64,000 nucleotides of DNA from Clostridium felsineum DSM 794 (GTDB lineage: Bacteria > Bacillota > Clostridia > Clostridiales > Clostridiaceae). A model generated the notes under the pieces. It was not told the DNA's origin. It saw only the letters and a list, made by a program, of their open reading frames with translations, and did no database searches. The translations under genes were made by a program, and so were the position numbers. Numbering within the stretch: the stretch's first letter is position 1; every line of letters starts with the position of its first letter. Location of the stretch: positions 248,001 through 312,000 of the forward strand of contig NZ_CP096981.1 in the NCBI RefSeq assembly GCF_002006355.2, given 5' to 3'. This document shows, piece by piece, positions 60,673 through 64,000 of the stretch.

Positions 60673-60813
60673 AGTTTATAATAAATTTGCATTATAAGAT
60701 TTTATTTTTATAAAAATTTGATTGTATAATTTGGGTATATATAGTAATATATATGGAAAAAGATTGATTATTTGGGATTAAAACATATTAAAGACTAAGA
60801 GGAGGAGATAAAG

Positions 60814-62646
60814 GTGGAAATGCCTAAACAAAATATTACAATAAAAGATATAATTAAGTCTTTTAAGTATTGGCCAAGGCTTCTAAGCCTTCTTTGGGGT
60901 GTAAGTAAAAGTAATCTTATAATTATAATAGTGTTAACTCTAATAAATGGTCTTACACCTACACTTTCGTTATTGGCGTCACAGCATCTTATAAATGAAG
61001 TACAAATTCATATGAATAAATATTTTGCTGCGGTACTTACCGCATTTATTGTATTCATTATAATTTCTTTAGTAACAGATTTTTTTGGTGGCATTGTAGT
61101 GTATTTTCAAACAGTTTATCAAAAGGTGCTTATATATAAGCTAAATGTAACACTTATGGAAAAGGCAAACAGTTTAAGTTTAAGTGATTTTGAAAACTCA
61201 GAAATCTACGATAAGCTTTCTAGGGCTAAAAATCAAGTATCCTATAGACCTTATCAGATTTTAAACTCTATATTAACAGTAATGAGTTCTATAGTTACTT
61301 TAGTATCATCTATGTTAGTAGTTCTTGCCTGGAAACCGTGGATAATAATAGTTCTTATAATTTTCCCTGTAATATCATCTATATATACCTTAAAGGTTGG
61401 ACAATTAGAATTTATGATTCAGTGGAAGAGAGCACCAAAGGAAAGAAGAGCCTGGTATTTATCTTACTTATTAACTAATGACCAATCCTTTAAGGAAATA
61501 AAACTGTACGGTATTGGAAACCACATCTTAAAAAAATACAAGGATTTAAATAAAGAATTTTATGATCAGGATAAATATGTAGCTAAAAAGAGAACTGGAA
61601 TGATATTCTTCTCTAATTTTATGGAGCAAGTATCAGGAGATATAACCTTATTTTTTATAATTTGGTCTGCTTTCATGGGAAAAATTTTAATGGGTAGTAC
61701 AGTAGGACTTATAAGGGCTGTATCTTTAGTGCAAAGCAACGTAAAAACCTTTATTAGTACTTTCTTTGATATGTATGAAAATAACCTTTTTATTGAGCAG
61801 CTATTTGAATTTTTAGATGTGCCTGCTTCAAAGCTTGATATGATAACTGATGGTGGTATAACTGTTGAAAATATAGAAACTGTAGAGTTTAAAAATATCT
61901 ATTTTAAATATCCTAGCCAAACTACAGAAACACTAAAAAACATAAATTTAAAAATAAATGCTGGTGAAAATATAGCCTTAGTTGGTAAAAATGGTTCAGG
62001 TAAAACCACGTTAATAAAGCTTTTATGTGGTCTTTATGAAATAACTTCAGGAGATATTTTAATAAATGGTATTTCCATAAAGGACATAAATATTATAAAG
62101 CTTAGAGAAAAAATAGCTACAGTATTTCAAGATTTCTTAAGATATGAAATGACGGTTAGGGACAATATAGGGCTTGGAAATTTAGAATTAATTAATGAAG
62201 ACGATAAGCTTAAAAAGGTGGCACTGGATGCAGGCATATATGATGCTATTGAAAAAATGCCTAAGAAATTTGATACTCAGCTTGGAATGTGGTTTAAAGA
62301 AGGGACACAATTTTCTGGAGGGCAATGGCAAAAGATAGCACTGGCAAGGGCGTTTATAAGAAAGGCAGAGCTAATAATATTGGACGAGCCTAGTTCTGCT
62401 TTAGATCCACTGTCAGAAAGAGAAATGTTTGATAAATTCCTTCAGTTAACTGATAGAAAAATTGGCTTATTTATAACACATAGATTTATAAATGCTAAAT
62501 ATGCTACAAGAATAGTTGTTCTTGATAAGGGTGAAATAGTTGAAGAAGGAACCCATGAAGAACTTATGAAAATTGGTGGACAATATAAAAGCTTATATGA
62601 TGTTCAATATAATATATATGAAAATCAAAAAGTTGATATAAGTTAG
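60814..62646 (+). CDS. ABC exporter (fused membrane and ATPase domains)
   Basis: The 610-residue half-transporter has six membrane helices (residues about 30-310) and a C-terminal ATPase: Walker A LVGKNGSGKTTLIKLL, signature FSGGQWQKIALARA, Walker B LIILDEPSSALDP and the switch His in LFITHRF. It belongs to the MsbA/LmrA-like export family and probably works as a homodimer; the substrate (drug, lipid or peptide) is unknown. AGGAGGAG stands before GTG at 60814; an ATG two codons later is also possible. Confidence 0.9.
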   Translation: MEMPKQNITIKDIIKSFKYWPRLLSLLWGVSKSNLIIIIVLTLINGLTPTLSLLASQHLINEVQIHMNKYFAAVLTAFIVFIIISLVTDFFGGIVVYFQTVYQKVLIYKLNVTLMEKANSLSLSDFENSEIYDKLSRAKNQVSYRPYQILNSILTVMSSIVTLVSSMLVVLAWKPWIIIVLIIFPVISSIYTLKVGQLEFMIQWKRAPKERRAWYLSYLLTNDQSFKEIKLYGIGNHILKKYKDLNKEFYDQDKYVAKKRTGMIFFSNFMEQVSGDITLFFIIWSAFMGKILMGSTVGLIRAVSLVQSNVKTFISTFFDMYENNLFIEQLFEFLDVPASKLDMITDGGITVENIETVEFKNIYFKYPSQTTETLKNINLKINAGENIALVGKNGSGKTTLIKLLCGLYEITSGDILINGISIKDINIIKLREKIATVFQDFLRYEMTVRDNIGLGNLELINEDDKLKKVALDAGIYDAIEKMPKKFDTQLGMWFKEGTQFSGGQWQKIALARAFIRKAELIILDEPSSALDPLSEREMFDKFLQLTDRKIGLFITHRFINAKYATRIVVLDKGEIVEEGTHEELMKIGGQYKSLYDVQYNIYENQKVDIS

Positions 62647-62650
62647 AGAA

Positions 62651-62683
62651 AAGCAGCTAAGAAGCAAGATTACTTCTTAGCTG
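62651..62683. terminator. Bidirectional terminator
   Basis: AGCAGCTAAGAAG and CTTCTTAGCTGCT form a 13-bp stem. It overlaps the last codons of the convergent penicillin-binding protein gene. Confidence 0.8.
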
Positions 62684-64000
62684 CTATATTATATATGCCG
62701 TAAGTAGCTAAATAGTCAAAGATTTGGCTGTAAAGTTCTTTTGCTACAGGGGCAGCAACAGTTGACGCATAGTAATTTGTAGCCGCATCAGGTTCATCAA
62801 CAGAAACCAAAAGGGTTATTTTAGGTTTATCCTTAGGTGCCATGCCAGCAAAGGAGGCTATATACTTTCCTGGTTCGTAGCCCCCACCCTTTGAGCTTGC
62901 CTTTTCAGCGGTTCCGGTTTTTCCAGCTATATCGTAGGAGGGTATATATGCCTTATGTCCTACACCAGCTTGATCGCTAACTACATGAATCAGGTAATCA
63001 CGTAAATTCTTTGCTACAGCTTCATCTAATATTTTCTTTTTTCCATAGTCAGAGTACTCTTCATCAACTATCCTATTGTTTTTATCATCATTATGAACTA
63101 TTTCCTTCATAACATGAGGTTTTATCCAGTTACCGCCGTTTGCTATGGCATTAAAGGCAGCTAAGTAGCCTACAGAAGTAACAGAAATACCTTGTCCAAA
63201 AGAGTTTATTGCAAGATCTACAGGGCTAGTTTCTGATGGAGGTCTAACTGTTCCAGTTGCCTCATCAGGTAAGTCTACTCCGGTTTTTTCGCCAAGACCA
63301 AACAGCTTTTCATATTTATATAATCTCTCCTTGCCAAGTAAATTTGTGCCTAATTCCATAAAGCCTACATTACAGGAGTTCTTAAGAATATCAACAAAAT
63401 GTTCTTTACCATGTCCTTCAGGCTCCCAGCAGTGAATGGTGGTTTTATTAATCTTTAAGCTTCCATCACAGGTAAAGACGGTATTATCATTGACTACTTT
63501 TTCAGCTAAAGCAGCATAGGAGGTGATTACCTTAAATATGGAACCAGGCTCAAAGGCATTTTCAACTGCGGTATTTCTTAAATTTGAGGTGTCCTCCTCT
63601 TTGGGGTTATTTGGATCAAAATCAGGTTCTGATACCATAGCTAGAATTTCACCATTATTTGGGTTCATGACCGTAATGGTTACAGATTTAGCTTTGTTAT
63701 CAGATAAGGCTTTTTTAGCAGCCTTTTCAGCAATTAATTGTATATTTTTATCAATAGTAAGAACTATATCATGTCCGCTTTTAGGTGCTGAGTACTCAGA
63801 ATTTCCATAAGGAAGCTGATTTCTCATAACATCTGTTTCAATGGTTTTATGACCGGGAGTACCCTTTAATATTTTATTGTAGGATAGTTCTACTCCAGAA
63901 GCTCCAAAGCCGTTAGAATCAACATAGCCAAGAACACTAGAGAGAAAATTATTATTTGGATATTCACGAAGGAAGTCATCTGAATAAATGAAACCAGTTA
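62670..64000 (-). CDS. Class B penicillin-binding protein (FtsI/SpoVD-like), C-terminal part
   Basis: The gene continues past the right edge; the frame is open from base 63998, so about 443 residues are seen. They carry the end of the dimerisation domain (VLGYVDSNGFGASGVELSYN) and the full transpeptidase domain: SIFK in FEPGSIFKVITSYA (SxxK, nucleophile Ser), NSCNVGF (SxN) and AGKTGTAEK (KTG). It crosslinks peptidoglycan at the outer face of the membrane. It ends without PASTA domains, so it may be a SpoVD-like or division-type enzyme; which one cannot be told here. Confidence 0.92.
   Translation of the reverse strand, partial: TGFIYSDDFLREYPNNNFLSSVLGYVDSNGFGASGVELSYNKILKGTPGHKTIETDVMRNQLPYGNSEYSAPKSGHDIVLTIDKNIQLIAEKAAKKALSDNKAKSVTITVMNPNNGEILAMVSEPDFDPNNPKEEDTSNLRNTAVENAFEPGSIFKVITSYAALAEKVVNDNTVFTCDGSLKINKTTIHCWEPEGHGKEHFVDILKNSCNVGFMELGTNLLGKERLYKYEKLFGLGEKTGVDLPDEATGTVRPPSETSPVDLAINSFGQGISVTSVGYLAAFNAIANGGNWIKPHVMKEIVHNDDKNNRIVDEEYSDYGKKKILDEAVAKNLRDYLIHVVSDQAGVGHKAYIPSYDIAGKTGTAEKASSKGGGYEPGKYIASFAGMAPKDKPKITLLVSVDEPDAATNYYASTVAAPVAKELYSQIFDYLATYGIYNIAAKK

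Larger units (their letters stand above)
60315..60813. other. Divergent region with ArsR operator and a structured leader
   Basis: Near 60334 lies the second operator. From about 60530 to 60673 the plus strand has paired blocks, ACTGGAAGTT/AACTTTCCGGT and a strong hairpin AAAATGCACTTG/CAAGTGCATTTT at about 60638-60672. No ORF. It may be a leader or small RNA upstream of the ABC exporter. Confidence 0.45.

Overview
The window looks like Clostridium sensu stricto: it is very AT-rich, has strong AGGAGG-type ribosome binding sites with some GTG/TTG starts, a spore-germination receptor locus, a RRNPP-like XRE-TPR regulator, and secreted proteins with ChW repeats (clostridial hydrophobic, conserved Trp). 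ChW repeats and the overall gene content point to the C. acetobutylicum group; this is inference from content, not a match to a named strain. A ParA gene, a ribbon-helix-helix partition-type protein, a Rep_3-type initiator and nine 22-bp-spaced iterons at 43.9-46.7 kb indicate a replicon of plasmid type, so the window is best read as part of a plasmid, megaplasmid or chromid that also carries metabolic and envelope genes. No rRNA, tRNA or CRISPR array was seen.

Layout. 0-12 kb: redox and stress genes (end of an FNR-like reductase, an iron-sulfur flavoprotein, an XRE-TPR regulator, a YhbD/bactofilin pair), a sulfur-handling operon (rhodanese, C_GCAxxG_C_C protein, rhodanese) next to a two-cysteine ArsR regulator with a clear operator, an efflux operon (MFS, isochorismatase-like hydrolase, NifX-like protein) divergent from a TetR regulator, and a KimA-type K+ importer. 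12-20 kb: a germinant receptor locus with one A subunit, one C subunit, two small membrane proteins and four B subunits. 20-25.7 kb: an LRR pseudogene scar, an ECF sigma factor with its DUF4179 partner, a type I toxin-antitoxin locus, a DUF2127 protein, a glycerophosphodiesterase and a PTP-like phytase. 25.8-36.2 kb: a GH1 glycosidase, a SARP-like regulator, a repetitive surface protein, and a GntR-controlled cellobiose-type PTS operon with a second GH1 enzyme.

36-43 kb: secreted proteins: a papain-like protease and two tandem paralogues of about 860 residues built from ChW repeats, Ig-like domains, a transglutaminase-like domain and a DUF5050-like C-terminus. 43.5-53.3 kb: the replication/partition region, rich in AT inverted repeats built on AGGGTTATATATTAAT, followed by an unusual accessory set: two paralogous unknown proteins, DUF2922 and DUF1659 proteins, a YvrJ peptide, a small sigma-70 family factor, a MarR-GNAT pseudogene, a HAD phosphatase and a core-only tyrosine recombinase. 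The YvrJ-sigma and DUF1659-DUF2922 transcription units share an almost identical 29-nt upstream block, a good candidate for the promoter read by the encoded sigma factor. 53.3-64 kb: a TPR protein, a lipoprotein, a PadR-regulated membrane protein, a GtrA protein, an ArsR regulator with a 5'-truncated MFS pseudogene, an ABC exporter and the C-terminal part of a class B penicillin-binding protein.

Most promising for follow-up are the sigma/YvrJ/DUF1659/DUF2922 set with its shared promoter block, the type I toxin-antitoxin locus at 22.4-22.7 kb, the AGGGTTA inverted repeats around parA-rep, and two families of small repeats (TATAACGCA ends; GGTATTAGAACTTTCTA ends).
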